A stretch of DNA of 64,000 nucleotides from assembly GCA_002695035.1 (NCBI GenBank), contig NZNU01000039.1:1-64000 (forward strand), given 5' to 3'. Under the pieces are notes generated by a model. It worked only from the letters and a program-made list of their open reading frames with translations. It was not told where the DNA came from and made no database searches. Shown here piece by piece: positions 9,517 to 18,648 of the stretch. Position numbers and translations under genes: made by a program. The stretch is from Micavibrio sp. (GTDB taxonomy: Bacteria; Pseudomonadota; Alphaproteobacteria; Micavibrionales; Micavibrionaceae). Position 1 is the stretch's first letter; each line of letters starts with the position of its first letter.

Positions 9517-10638
9517 ATGAAAAAACTACTACTTAGCAGTGCAGCCGTACTAGGTCTAGCAATTGCTTCACCTGCACTAGCGCAGGATGATAGCGCTCTT
9601 AGCTTGGACATTGGCGGTCACTATAAAGGTTATGTATCATACATTGATCAAGATGATATCGGTGATGATGTAAACGACGTTGATTGGCTACAAGAAACAG
9701 AACTTCACCTACAAGGTGAAACAACTCTGGACAATGGTCTAACAGTTGGTGCTCACATCGAACTAGAAGTTGATGGTGGCGATGACTCAGCAGTTGACGA
9801 ATCATATGCTTACTTCTCAGGCATGTGGGGACGCATTAACGCTGGTAACGAAGATGGTGCCGCATACTTGCTACAAGTTGCTGCTCCTGCAGCTGATGAC
9901 AACGTTGACGGTATCCGTCAATACGTTACAGGCTTCAATTCCGGTGGATTTGATATCGACACAGATGGTGACGGTGCTGATGATGCTCTTGGTGTTTTCG
10001 ATGGTCTTGACTACGACAACGATATTGCCAACAACTCAAACAAGTTGACTTACCTAACACCGATCTTTGCTGGCTTCCAGGCTGGTGCGTCATACACACC
10101 CGACGTTTCCGGTACATCTCTTGTAGATTCTTCTGGCAACCCAGTTGGCGCAAGCACAAATGCTTTTGGTAATGGCTTCGAAGACGAAGATCTATACAAC
10201 GAAGCATACGAAGTTGCTGCGCGTTATGAAGGTGCTTACAACAATGTAGGTTTCATCGCTGGTGCAGGTTACTCATTTGCCGAAGCTGGTACAGCTGCCG
10301 ATGATTTCGATCAGTGGAACGTAGGTCTTGACCTTGACATGGGTCCATTCGGACTTGGTGCTGTATACACAGAAGCTGATGCCGGAACAGGCGCTGCTAC
10401 TGAAACAGACACAATTGTTGTTGGTGCTGACTACACAACAGGCCCATTCAAACTTGGTGCTTCATACCTAAACCTAGATAACGATGCTATTGAAGCAGAC
10501 CGTTACACAGGTGGTGTTGTATACACATACGGCCCAGGCATGAGCTTCCGCGGTTCTGTAAGCTACATCGATGCCGAAGCTGGTGGCGATGATGCTGATG
10601 GTACAAACGTACTACTTGGTACACAAGTTAACTTCTAA
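9517..10638 (+). CDS. outer-membrane porin (alphaproteobacterial type)
   Basis: 373-residue general porin forming a beta-barrel diffusion channel. It has a clear Sec signal peptide MKKLLLSSAAVLGLAIASPA with cleavage after ALA (about residue 22). The mature part is acidic and rich in Gly, Asp, Asn and aromatic residues with alternating beta-strand patterns. It ends in ...TQVNF, the terminal Phe recognised by the BAM complex. Codon use departs strongly from the neighbours: about fifteen Leu are CTA and almost every Thr is ACA. This suggests very high expression tuned to particular tRNAs. It is monocistronic, with a strong Shine-Dalgarno and a downstream terminator. Confidence 0.85.
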   Translation: MKKLLLSSAAVLGLAIASPALAQDDSALSLDIGGHYKGYVSYIDQDDIGDDVNDVDWLQETELHLQGETTLDNGLTVGAHIELEVDGGDDSAVDESYAYFSGMWGRINAGNEDGAAYLLQVAAPAADDNVDGIRQYVTGFNSGGFDIDTDGDGADDALGVFDGLDYDNDIANNSNKLTYLTPIFAGFQAGASYTPDVSGTSLVDSSGNPVGASTNAFGNGFEDEDLYNEAYEVAARYEGAYNNVGFIAGAGYSFAEAGTAADDFDQWNVGLDLDMGPFGLGAVYTEADAGTGAATETDTIVVGADYTTGPFKLGASYLNLDNDAIEADRYTGGVVYTYGPGMSFRGSVSYIDAEAGGDDADGTNVLLGTQVNF

Positions 10639-10660
10639 TCTTAAGAAGTATACGAAATTT

Positions 10661-10690
10661 AAAGGGCGTCCCATCCGGGCGCCCTTTTTA
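10661..10690 (+). terminator. rho-independent terminator of the porin gene
   Basis: Stem AAAGGGCG/CGCCCTTT extended by CCC/GGG with one bulged T, followed by a T run. It starts 23 bp after the porin stop codon. Confidence 0.85.
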
Positions 10691-10770
10691 TTTGTAACTA
10701 AAGTTCCTGATGTTGATTGAAGAAAACAGAGTTTTGAGGTTCAGGAAATATCTTGAATTGCAATAGAAAA

Positions 10771-10802
10771 GCCCCCATCCCGCTTTTGGCGAAATGAGGG
10801 CA
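10771..10802 (-). terminator. probable rho-independent terminator of thrS
   Basis: Read on the minus strand, an imperfect hairpin (GCCCTCATTTCGCC, loop AAAA, GCGGGATGGGGGC) is followed by TTTTC. It lies about 20 bp beyond the thrS stop codon. Confidence 0.65.
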
Positions 10803-10822
10803 TTTTAACTGTCTTAAGATAT

Positions 10823-12811
10823 TTAATAGGGTGCTTTGGCTTCATCAACCAACATCTGCACCGCATCATTGCGTGACTTAATATCCTGATTCTTGCCACC
10901 CAAAGTACGTATAGCAACAGTACCTTCCTCGGCTTCTCGTTTACCAACGACAAAGATATAGGGGACTTTCAGAACGGAGTGCTCGCGTATCTTGAAGTTG
11001 ATTTTTTCGGAGCGGGCATCGATCTCAACACGCAAACCCTTCTCCCAAAGATCTTTATAAAGCTCTTCCGCATAAGGCTTGGCCTCATCGGTGATTGGGG
11101 CAACCACACATTGAACAGGTGACATCCATATCGGCATTCTACCTGCATGGTTTTCAATCAGAATTCCAATAAACCGCTCCAATGAACCTAAAATAGCCCG
11201 GTGAAGCATTACTGGTCTGTGTTTGTCGCCGTCTTCGCCGATATAAGTGGCATCAAGACGCTCAGGCATTACAAAATCAAGCTGTATTGTTCCGCACTGC
11301 CAGCTTCGTCCGATGGCATCGGTCAGGTGAAACTCAAGCTTAGGGCCATAAAATGCACCCTCGCCCTCAGCTATCTCATAATCAAGCTCGGCGGTTTTAA
11401 CGGCTGTTTCCAGTGCTTCTTCAGCGCGATCCCAAGTATCATTGTTGCCGGCACGTGTCTCAGGGCGCGTTGCCAGCTTCACTTTTATTTTTTCAAAACC
11501 AAAATCGGTATATACAGATTGGAGAAGCTGGCAAAAGGCGATTGTTTCTTCTGTGATCTGATCCTCGCGACAGAAAATATGGGCATCATCCTGCGTCATC
11601 TGGCGCACACGCATTAGACCATGCAGCGCGCCATGGGCTTCGTTGCGATGACAACAACCAAATTCCGCCATACGTATTGGCAGGTCACGATATGACTTTA
11701 TGCCCTGCTTGTATATCTGGACATGTGCCGGGCAGTTCATCGGCTTAATCGCCATAAATTCTTTTGGTTCTTCCTTAAAAACGGGCCCGTCCTCATCTGT
11801 GCTCGGTACGACATCAGGCACAACGAACATATTTTCGCGGAATTTTGACCAGTGGCCGGATGCTTCCCAGAACTTGGCATTCATCAATTGGGGTGTTTTA
11901 ACCTCCTGATATCCTGCATCGCGTAAACGACGGCGAATATATTGCTCCATCTGGTTGTAAATGATATGCCCCTTCGGGTGCCAGAACACGGAACCTTGCG
12001 CTTCTTCTTGAAAGTGAAACAGCTCTAATTCGCGGCCAAGCTTACGGTGGTCGCGTTTCTCGGCTTCTTCCAGCATTGTCAGATAGGCTTCAAGTTCTTT
12101 TTCATTTCTCCATGCAGTGCCGTAAATACGGGTCAGCATTGCGTTGTCGGAATTTCCGCGCCAGTAGGCCCCGGCAACTTTCATTAACTTAAATGCGTGG
12201 CCAATTTGCTTTGTATTGACCATATGTGGGCCACGGCAAAGGTCCAGCCAGTCTCCCTGGCGGTAAATGGTAATTGTTTCGGTCTCAGGCAAATCACTGA
12301 TAAGTTCGGCCTTGTATTCTTCGCCGATAGATTTGAAATGCTTGATGGCCTCATTCCTGTCCCAGACTTCACGTTCAAAATTCTGGGCGGCATCCACTAT
12401 ATCGTGCATTTTCTTTTCAATCTTTTCCAGATCTTCTGTAGAAAAGGGCTCATCGCGTGCAAAATCGTAATAAAATCCGTTTTCAATCACGGGGCCAATG
12501 GTAACCTGCGTACCCGGGAAAAGCTCCTGCACGGCTTCGGCAAGAATATGTGCCGCATCATGGCGTATCAGCTCAAGCCCCGCTTCATCGTCACGCTTTA
12601 TAATGTTTAATTGGGCATCTCCCTCTATCGGACGCTTTAAGTCCCACAAATTGTCATTGACTGATACGGCAACAGAGGCTTTCGCCAGGGATTTTGAAAT
12701 GGACTCAGCAATTTCCATTCCTGTGGTGCCGCGCGCATACTCACGTTTGTTTCCATCCGGGAAAGTAATGGTCATTTTGTCAGAAGTTTTTTGCGCTGCC
12801 ACGTCACTCAT
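10823..12811 (-). CDS. thrS: threonyl-tRNA synthetase
   Basis: Class II synthetase charging tRNA-Thr, 662 residues. Domains in order are: N-terminal TGS domain (residues about 13-75); editing domain with the [17 protein letters not shown] metal-binding histidines; and the catalytic core with zinc-ligand Cys in [12 protein letters not shown]. The core also has motif 2 ([20 protein letters not shown]) and a motif 3 region ending in [15 protein letters not shown]. The C-terminal anticodon-binding domain follows ([14 protein letters not shown]). The ATG at 12811 gives a 12-residue leader before the TGS domain. Transcribed alone, with its own terminator. Confidence 0.97.
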   Translation of the reverse strand: MSDVAAQKTSDKMTITFPDGNKREYARGTTGMEIAESISKSLAKASVAVSVNDNLWDLKRPIEGDAQLNIIKRDDEAGLELIRHDAAHILAEAVQELFPGTQVTIGPVIENGFYYDFARDEPFSTEDLEKIEKKMHDIVDAAQNFEREVWDRNEAIKHFKSIGEEYKAELISDLPETETITIYRQGDWLDLCRGPHMVNTKQIGHAFKLMKVAGAYWRGNSDNAMLTRIYGTAWRNEKELEAYLTMLEEAEKRDHRKLGRELELFHFQEEAQGSVFWHPKGHIIYNQMEQYIRRRLRDAGYQEVKTPQLMNAKFWEASGHWSKFRENMFVVPDVVPSTDEDGPVFKEEPKEFMAIKPMNCPAHVQIYKQGIKSYRDLPIRMAEFGCCHRNEAHGALHGLMRVRQMTQDDAHIFCREDQITEETIAFCQLLQSVYTDFGFEKIKVKLATRPETRAGNNDTWDRAEEALETAVKTAELDYEIAEGEGAFYGPKLEFHLTDAIGRSWQCGTIQLDFVMPERLDATYIGEDGDKHRPVMLHRAILGSLERFIGILIENHAGRMPIWMSPVQCVVAPITDEAKPYAEELYKDLWEKGLRVEIDARSEKINFKIREHSVLKVPYIFVVGKREAEEGTVAIRTLGGKNQDIKSRNDAVQMLVDEAKAPY

Positions 12812-12905
12812 AATTTTTACCTGTAAGTTTTTGAAGATATTTTCTTGTAAGGTCTCTATTACAACCTTATACGCCCTTAAAAATCAAGCTTTTTGAAGGG
12901 GAGAC

Positions 12906-13292
12906 CTAATAGCATGTTGCCTTTGTCACGCTCTCGGTCTCGGAAATTTCGCGCCCGGTTATTACGACATCGCGATTGGCTACAGTATAGCATTCAAATA
13001 TAGGGATTAATGTTCTTAATACAAACCTTAACCGATACCCATCATAAAACGGCCCGCTGGAGCAAACCTGCTCACGTCCGCCCGATTGAAGGCGAAAATT
13101 GGATCTATGGTGCGTTACTACTCCCGCGGAAGAGGTGTGAGGCTTGCTCTCGACAGTGCCATAGACCGACCAGGGCGCACGATTAATAATTTCAAAACAG
13201 TATGGATAGGGAGAAAGGAGCTGTGCATCTGCTCTGGGCGATATTGCAATCACGGCAAAAAATAGCATCACTAACAGGACAGAGTTTCTCAT
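12906..13292 (-). CDS. small secreted protein of unknown function
   Basis: 128-residue protein with a Sec-type signal peptide (MRNSVLLVMLFFAVIAIS..ADAQ, cleavage after about residue 23). The mature part has four cysteines (in YPYCFEI, QVCSSG, FECYT and KATCY), consistent with two disulfides in the periplasm. I recognise no family. It lies between thrS and the next unknown gene, separated from each by short gaps on the same strand. Mature composition suggests a small beta-rich domain. Confidence 0.6.
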   Translation of the reverse strand: MRNSVLLVMLFFAVIAISPRADAQLLSPYPYCFEIINRAPWSVYGTVESKPHTSSAGVVTHHRSNFRLQSGGREQVCSSGPFYDGYRLRFVLRTLIPIFECYTVANRDVVITGREISETESVTKATCY

Positions 13293-13330
13293 AAAATAAA
13301 TATAGGGCTTTTCCTGGCGCCCTTCCAGAC

Positions 13331-14113
13331 TTAAATCACGGGGGACACGTTCTGATCCTGCTCGGGATCGGGCGCGTTCTCTGGCTTAATGTTATCCTGC
13401 TCGGGAACGGCTTCCAGATAACCGCCCAGTGACTTCATGAAGAGACCGTCAGGGTTTTCGGTGTAATACTCAAAGAGATCGGAAAGCTCTTCGGGTGTAT
13501 AGTCTCCCTTGGTATCAAATTCAGCCAATTCCGGCATGTTTTTATAAAGCTTGTTGTTATAACCGACCGCCGCCATATTAAACTGATCCCTTGTAATATC
13601 TATATCCATGGCATGAAGAAAAGTATGTGTAACAGCGTTACAATTTTGGCCGATTGTCCTGGTGCATAAGGGAATATAGAACAAATCCATATCATTGATA
13701 ATATCGCCGATACGGCATGCATCAATCCATTCTGTCAGAATATCATGCTTATCGCCTTCCATGACAACCTGCTGGTGTTGGGCATTATCAATGGCCCAAG
13801 GGCCTTTGGTAACAACGGATTTTAGCCGCGGAAATGTTGTTGCGTTATCAAACCGTCTTGCAACAGCCTCAAAAGGCTTGGATAGATTTAAAGAGCTAAA
13901 GATTGATTTTGCCGCGGCTTGTAATGATCCGCCACCATGGTTGAGTCTGTTTTTTTTGGGGTGCCAAGTCGTGCCATGCATTTCTGAGACGACCTCACCT
14001 TCCGGATCTTTCAAAACCAGATAGGAGTGACAGGTGTCCTGTCCAAAAATAAGCTGATCCCATCTTCCGAGATTCATATTTTGTTCGGCGAGTACGATTT
14101 GCCAATTTCCCAT
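13331..14113 (-). CDS. unknown protein, possibly a permuted papain-like (NlpC/P60 or PPPDE superfamily) hydrolase
   Basis: 260 residues, no signal peptide or membrane segment. An early His (CHSYLVLKDPEG, about residue 29) and a later Cys at the start of a helix (QNCNAVTHTFLHAM, about residue 168) follow the His-before-Cys order of circularly permuted papain-like enzymes, with the NCN motif resembling PPPDE/DeSI-type proteins. The C-terminal 40 residues are acidic and Pro-rich, probably disordered. No catalytic assignment is proven. It sits on the same strand as ahcY-thrS without overlap to either neighbour. Confidence 0.5.
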   Translation of the reverse strand: MGNWQIVLAEQNMNLGRWDQLIFGQDTCHSYLVLKDPEGEVVSEMHGTTWHPKKNRLNHGGGSLQAAAKSIFSSLNLSKPFEAVARRFDNATTFPRLKSVVTKGPWAIDNAQHQQVVMEGDKHDILTEWIDACRIGDIINDMDLFYIPLCTRTIGQNCNAVTHTFLHAMDIDITRDQFNMAAVGYNNKLYKNMPELAEFDTKGDYTPEELSDLFEYYTENPDGLFMKSLGGYLEAVPEQDNIKPENAPDPEQDQNVSPVI

Positions 14114-14164
14114 AAGTGGTATATTAGCAAATTTACACCTTAACTGTCAAAAAAACCAATATAG

Positions 14165-15181
14165 TCAAGCGGGTGAGCCCGGTACGCCCTTGGTCGTTGA
14201 ATATTCGAAATGCAATGGGGTATCGGGGTTAAGGCGATGATAAATATCATGCGCGGCCTGAGCAGCCTCGGCAAATCCGGTCAGGATAAGCTTTAGTTTT
14301 TTCGGATAGGTCGCCACATCACCTATGGCATATACCCCGTCTCGATTGGTCTGGCAGGTTTCCGGATTAACCGCTAACTCTTTTTTGGACAGCTCAAGTT
14401 CCCAATGCGATATCGCACCTAACGATGTAGACAAGCCAAAAAAGCAAAGAAGCGCGTCAGCTTTGATCTGCTTTTGGTTGCCATCCATATCGGCCAGATC
14501 AATATGATCTATCCGGCCTTCGGAACCCCTTATATCTTTTAACTGGTAAGGGGTTTCTATTTTTACCAGTCCTTTTTCGCGCAAATCCTGAAGCTTTGAA
14601 ACGCTGTCTGGTGCGCCCCTGAATTTATCACGGCGGTGGATAATGGTTATTGATTTTGCGATGGGTTGCAGGGCTATGGCCCAATCCAACGCTGAATCCC
14701 CGCCACCGGCTATGGCTACGTCACAATCTTTGAATTGTGATTTGTTCCGGCACGCATAAAAAACGGATGTGCCCTCAAAATCTTTTATATTTTCGATTGG
14801 TGGGCGGTTCGGACCGAATGCGCCGGCACCCGCTGCAATGATAACGGCGCCTGCATCGACTGTATTGCCGCGTGCTGTTTTTAGAATAAAACGACCATCT
14901 TTTTCCTGAAGCCCCTCAACGGGCGAACCCAGATGATAGACAGGGTTAAAGGCGGCGGCCTGCTTTTCCAGATTCTCAATCAAGCCGCCGGCTGCAATTT
15001 CGGGCAGGCCCGGTATATCATAAATCGGCTTTTCAGGGTAAAGCGCGGTACATTGCCCGCCAATTTCTTCCAGAGCATCAAAAACATGGCTTTTCAGCCC
15101 CAACATGCCGCATTCAAAAACGGCAAACAGGCCGACCGGCCCTGCGCCAATAATCGCAACATCTGTTTTGGTGTGTGTCAT
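14165..15181 (-). CDS. ferredoxin-NADP(+) reductase, thioredoxin-reductase-like type
   Basis: 338-residue FAD/NAD(P)H flavoprotein. The FAD-binding GAGPVGLFAVFECG is at about residues 12-25. GGQCTALYPEKPIYDIPG is diagnostic of the YumC/type-2 ferredoxin-NADP reductases, which look like thioredoxin reductase but lack its CxxC. The NADPH-binding segment AGGGDSALDWAIAL and a C-terminal FAD site YAIGDVATYPKK follow. It transfers electrons between NADPH and ferredoxin or flavodoxin. It is 24 bp downstream of an HD-domain gene and probably cotranscribed with ahcY. Confidence 0.85.
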   Translation of the reverse strand: MTHTKTDVAIIGAGPVGLFAVFECGMLGLKSHVFDALEEIGGQCTALYPEKPIYDIPGLPEIAAGGLIENLEKQAAAFNPVYHLGSPVEGLQEKDGRFILKTARGNTVDAGAVIIAAGAGAFGPNRPPIENIKDFEGTSVFYACRNKSQFKDCDVAIAGGGDSALDWAIALQPIAKSITIIHRRDKFRGAPDSVSKLQDLREKGLVKIETPYQLKDIRGSEGRIDHIDLADMDGNQKQIKADALLCFFGLSTSLGAISHWELELSKKELAVNPETCQTNRDGVYAIGDVATYPKKLKLILTGFAEAAQAAHDIYHRLNPDTPLHFEYSTTKGVPGSPA

Positions 15182-15205
15182 TGGAAAACTTTTTTGTGTA
15201 TGAAA

Positions 15206-15862
15206 TTAGTCGGGCGTCGGTGCATCAAAGGCGCTGGTTAATGCGCTATAACCGCTCAAACTGTTTTTCTCAAGGATTTCCCATGATGTTGGATTCTCCT
15301 TAAGCTCACTGTTTTCTATAAAATCAGCAAAAGGACTTCCGGCAGATATTTTGCCGGTCTTGACCGCCACCAGATATTCCTTCGCCATGATATATTTTTG
15401 AAGGCGTTCCAAATCCCTATCGTTTGGCAAATGGGCATTTCTAAACATGCTCATATTGTGTTCAAGATCGTTCAGCTTAACGTCAATCCCATCGTTATTT
15501 AAAGAGCAGCGTTCGATAAAATCAAAATACATCTCGCCCGGTTTTTTGGTGACACTGGCTACGCCTGCAATTACGCGTTCGGAAAACCCGGCTTCGCGCA
15601 AATCATCAAGCTCCCAATCACTATCCTCAACCACATCATGCAATATACCTATAATGCGCTTGGTGGTTGAGCGTGTCCCGTTATAACCGACATATAAGGG
15701 GTGTGCGGCATAATCATCCCCGTTCCACTGCTTCTGTTCAAAAAGCGCAGATGAAAAAATTAACAGCGCAAGGTTTTCTGAGGCACGCCATTCTTCGCCG
15801 CTTGCCTCACATCTTAATTTTTGCGCATCAATTTGTTCTAATATCTGCTCTTTTGAAAACAT
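15206..15862 (-). CDS. HD-domain protein related to (p)ppGpp hydrolases
   Basis: 218 residues. The core resembles the RelA/SpoT hydrolase HD domain: YAAHPLYVG, the HD pair in IGILHDVVEDSDWELDDL, SERVIAGVASVTKKPGE, and KLNDLEHNMSMFR. These would supply the metal-binding residues. No synthetase or regulatory domain is present, so a single-domain alarmone hydrolase or another nucleotide phosphohydrolase is possible. It sits 6 bp downstream of ahcY on the same strand, suggesting cotranscription. The precise substrate is not determined. Confidence 0.65.
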   Translation of the reverse strand: MFSKEQILEQIDAQKLRCEASGEEWRASENLALLIFSSALFEQKQWNGDDYAAHPLYVGYNGTRSTTKRIIGILHDVVEDSDWELDDLREAGFSERVIAGVASVTKKPGEMYFDFIERCSLNNDGIDVKLNDLEHNMSMFRNAHLPNDRDLERLQKYIMAKEYLVAVKTGKISAGSPFADFIENSELKENPTSWEILEKNSLSGYSALTSAFDAPTPD

Positions 15863-15868
15863 AAACGC

Positions 15869-17179
15869 TTAGTACCTGTATGTATCTGATTTGAAAGGAC
15901 CTTCTGTCTCCACACCGATATAATCCGCCTGATCTTTTGACAGTTCAGTCAGTTGCGCGCCGACTTTATCAAGGTGAAGGGCGGCAACTTTCTCGTCCAG
16001 ATGTTTTGGAAGGACGTAGACCTGATTGTCGTAATTGTCTGCGTTGTTCCAAAGCTCAATCTGCGCAAGTGTCTGGTTTGTAAAAGATGCACTCATAACA
16101 AATGAGGGGTGTCCCGTTGCACAACCAAGATTAACAAGACGTCCCTCGGCCAGCAAAATGATGCGCTTGCCATCCGGGAATTCGATCTGGTCAACTTGAG
16201 GTTTGATATTCGTCCATTTCATATTGCGGATCGGCTCAACCTGAATTTCATTGTCGAAATGCCCGATATTACAGACAATTGCCATGTCCTTCATCTCGCG
16301 CATGTGGTCGACAGTAATAATGTCCTTGTTCCCGGTTGCCGTTACGAAAATATCGGCGCGGGTTGCGGCATTTTCCATTGTAACCACTTCGTAACCTTCC
16401 ATGGCGGCCTGAAGCGCACAAATCGGGTCAACTTCCGTTACAAGCACGCGGGCACCAGCCTGACGCAATGACTCGGCTGAGCCCTTACCGACATCACCAT
16501 AACCCGCAACCACGGCCACTTTACCGGCCAGCATAACATCAGTTGCACGGCGTACGGCATCAACCAAGGACTCGCGGCATCCGTATTTATTGTCAAATTT
16601 TGATTTTGTCACTGAGTCATTAACATTGATGGCAGGGGCCAGAAGCTTGCCTTTCTTGGCAAGGTCGTATAAGCGGAGCACGCCCGTTGTTGTTTCTTCA
16701 GAAATACCTTTTATGTCATCGAAATATTGCGGGTATTTTTCGTGCATCAATTGTGTCAGATCGGCACCATCATCCAATATCATATTGGGTTTCCAGCCAT
16801 CCGGGCCATTAATAGTTTGCTCGATGCACCAGATATACTCTTCTTCTGTTTCACCCTTCCATGCAAATACGGGTGTACCTGTCGCGGCAATGGCAGCAGC
16901 TGCATGATCTTGTGTTGAGAAAACATTACATGAGCTCCAGCGCACCTCGGCTCCAAGAGCTTGCAGGGTTTCAATCAGAACCGCGGTCTGGATTGTCATG
17001 TGAAGGCATCCTGAGATGCGTGCACCTTTAAGGGGTGATTTGCCCTCATATTCTTCGCGCAATGCCATAAGGCCGGGCATTTCGATTTCGGCAAGTTCGA
17101 TTTCCTTGCGACCCCATTCGGCGAGCGAAATATCTTTAACTTTATAATCATTTTCTACGGTTTTTGCGGCGACTGACAT
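15869..17179 (-). CDS. ahcY: adenosylhomocysteinase (S-adenosyl-L-homocysteine hydrolase)
   Basis: NAD-dependent enzyme that splits S-adenosylhomocysteine into adenosine and homocysteine, recycling the product of methyltransferases. 436 residues, typical. Seen: [37 protein letters not shown], the NAD-binding [17 protein letters not shown], and [10 protein letters not shown]. The C terminus FKSDTYRY is the canonical ending with the NAD-contacting Lys/Tyr. The ATG at 17179 gives the normal N terminus. In many Alphaproteobacteria ahcY follows chvG-hprK-PTS genes. Here chvI-chvG-rapZ are nearby, but the PTS genes are missing. Confidence 0.97.
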   Translation of the reverse strand: MSVAAKTVENDYKVKDISLAEWGRKEIELAEIEMPGLMALREEYEGKSPLKGARISGCLHMTIQTAVLIETLQALGAEVRWSSCNVFSTQDHAAAAIAATGTPVFAWKGETEEEYIWCIEQTINGPDGWKPNMILDDGADLTQLMHEKYPQYFDDIKGISEETTTGVLRLYDLAKKGKLLAPAINVNDSVTKSKFDNKYGCRESLVDAVRRATDVMLAGKVAVVAGYGDVGKGSAESLRQAGARVLVTEVDPICALQAAMEGYEVVTMENAATRADIFVTATGNKDIITVDHMREMKDMAIVCNIGHFDNEIQVEPIRNMKWTNIKPQVDQIEFPDGKRIILLAEGRLVNLGCATGHPSFVMSASFTNQTLAQIELWNNADNYDNQVYVLPKHLDEKVAALHLDKVGAQLTELSKDQADYIGVETEGPFKSDTYRY

Positions 17180-17316
17180 GTAATTTCCTTGCGGTTCTAA
17201 AGTTTCAAAAATTTATAAAAGTATTTAGTAAAATCTTTACCTTTGCGCGACATAATTAAGCATCAGAGGCCAAAAAGCAAGCCTTAATCAAGGTTAGAAC
17301 AGAGTCAGAGATTACT

Positions 17317-17697
17317 ATGCTCGATAAAAAATTTTCATCTGCCAAAGCGGCAACAAAATTTACTTACAAACATATTCCGCACCATAAACGGTCTTATGAA
17401 ATTATGGCGCTGGATGCCGAAGCCGGATACAAGCCCGTCGGCCAGTACACTGTGCTGGATTTGTCGGAAGAGGCAAATTTATCTGAAAAAAAGGTTATGA
17501 ACCTGATTTCGATTATGAACGGGAAATCTGACCTGATTGATATTTCCGGTGATGTTGCGGGAAGTCGGCTTTATTTTAATGAGGGGAAGGAAGAGCGGGG
17601 CCGCAAAAAGGTCGTGTTCTATAAACAGGACGGTACGGGCGTGTCCAGGGAAAACGCCCTTTTACTTATAAACAAGGAGGTTTGGGGAAATGCCTAA
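17317..17697 (+). CDS. hypothetical protein, possible winged-helix fold
   Basis: 126 residues, basic, soluble. The central part (LDLSEEANLSEKKVMNLISI followed by a short beta-like region) has the helix-turn-helix-then-wing look of small DNA-binding proteins, but I recognise no family. The ATG at 17317 has a weak GAGTCAGAG upstream. It is on the plus strand, divergent from ahcY and convergent to rapZ, in the interval where relatives carry hprK/EIIA/HPr genes. Its 3' end overlaps a second short ORF that has a strong ribosome-binding site. Confidence 0.55.
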   Translation: MLDKKFSSAKAATKFTYKHIPHHKRSYEIMALDAEAGYKPVGQYTVLDLSEEANLSEKKVMNLISIMNGKSDLIDISGDVAGSRLYFNEGKEERGRKKVVFYKQDGTGVSRENALLLINKEVWGNA

Positions 17698-17809
17698 CAT
17701 TCAAGAAATCAGCGCCCTTTTTTCGGCGAATGCGGACGGGATAACTGCAGAAGCATCATATGAAAACAATCTGTCTAAACCCTTCACAAGTCCCGGTGCT
17801 TCACGCTAG
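17690..17809 (+). CDS. possible 39-residue peptide, coupled to the preceding ORF
   Basis: Short ORF MPNIQEISALFSANADGITA..ASR. The Shine-Dalgarno AAGGAGG (17673-17679) lies 10 nt before the ATG, inside the last codons of the 126-residue gene. The ORF overlaps that gene's stop by 8 nt, an arrangement typical of translational coupling. Its 3' end overlaps the convergent rapZ end by 26 bp. No family is recognised. The SD could be chance, so this is a candidate only. Confidence 0.4.
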   Translation: MPNIQEISALFSANADGITAEASYENNLSKPFTSPGASR

Positions 17810-18647
17810 GACTTAACCCCTTTTTTTCAAAAAAGGATTTTAAGCTCTCGGCCATATAAACAGAGCGGTGCTTGCCGCCTGTGCAGCCAATAGCAATAGT
17901 CAAATAAGATTTGCCTTCGGCCTCGTATGCCGGAATTAAAAAATCGACCATATCTGTAAATTTATTGAAGAAAGGCGCGAAATTTGCGTCTTTTTCTATA
18001 TAGGCCCCAACCTTATCATTTTGCCCTGTCAGGGGTTTCAGGTTTTCGTCCCAATGCGGGTTTTTCAAAAAACGTACATCAATAACAATATCGGCATTAT
18101 CTGGCGCACCATTTTTAAACCCAAAGGACATAAAGGTCATTGCCATATGGGCCACGGATTGACCGGCGGCCTCCAGTTCCTGCTCCAGCCGATGGCGCAA
18201 ATCATGAATGGACAATGTGCTGGTATCAACCATGATGTCAGCGAAATGGGCAATGGGTGCAAGCATTTCTGCCTCCAGCCTTATTCCCTCCCCAACGGTC
18301 TTGTCCTTGGCCATAGGGTGTTTGCGCCTTGTCTCGGAGAAGCGGTTTTGCAGAACTTGCGCGTTACAGGACAGATAGATCAGCGAAGCCTGCCATTCCC
18401 CGGTCTTTGTGAAATGCGATAAAAGAGTTTCCAGCTCTGCGGCTGAAAAATGACGCGTACGGCTATCTACACCGAAGGCCAGTTTCGCAGAGCCTGATGT
18501 TTCGCCGGCAAGAAGTGTTTCAATCTGGTCGAGGGGAAAATTATCAAAGGCCTCATAACCCATATCTTCCAGGCATTTTAGCGCCGTGGACAATCCCGCG
18601 CCAGACTGGCCCGTTACGATGATGATGGTGTTAAGCGCTTTATCCAT
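17784..18647 (-). CDS. rapZ: RapZ-family RNase adapter / nucleotide-binding protein
   Basis: 287 residues. The N-terminal P-loop domain reads TGQSGAGLSTALKCLEDMGY (about residues 12-31), where the expected Walker A GKS/T lysine is Leu (codon TTG). Other family marks are intact: the AFDNFPL segment, GVDSRTRHF, a Walker-B-like LIYLSCN, SFGFKNGAPDNADIVIDVRFL, and the C-terminal TIAIGCTGGKHRSVYMAE. In E. coli, RapZ senses glucosamine-6-phosphate and guides RNase E; in alphas it is usually linked to HPr kinase. It follows chvG by 1 bp, so chvI-chvG-rapZ form an operon. The Walker change suggests weak or no ATP binding. Confidence 0.88.
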   Translation of the reverse strand: MDKALNTIIIVTGQSGAGLSTALKCLEDMGYEAFDNFPLDQIETLLAGETSGSAKLAFGVDSRTRHFSAAELETLLSHFTKTGEWQASLIYLSCNAQVLQNRFSETRRKHPMAKDKTVGEGIRLEAEMLAPIAHFADIMVDTSTLSIHDLRHRLEQELEAAGQSVAHMAMTFMSFGFKNGAPDNADIVIDVRFLKNPHWDENLKPLTGQNDKVGAYIEKDANFAPFFNKFTDMVDFLIPAYEAEGKSYLTIAIGCTGGKHRSVYMAESLKSFFEKKGLSPSVKHRDL

Positions 18648-18648
18648 A

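Noticed and set aside
11201-11617. 138-residue plus-strand ORF opposite thrS
   Set aside because: Antisense shadow of a conserved core gene; no supporting signal.
17180-17316. SAM- or SAH-responsive riboswitch upstream of ahcY
   Set aside because: The 137-bp leader was read for conserved cores and pairing but no known SAM/SAH riboswitch consensus or convincing pseudoknot was found.
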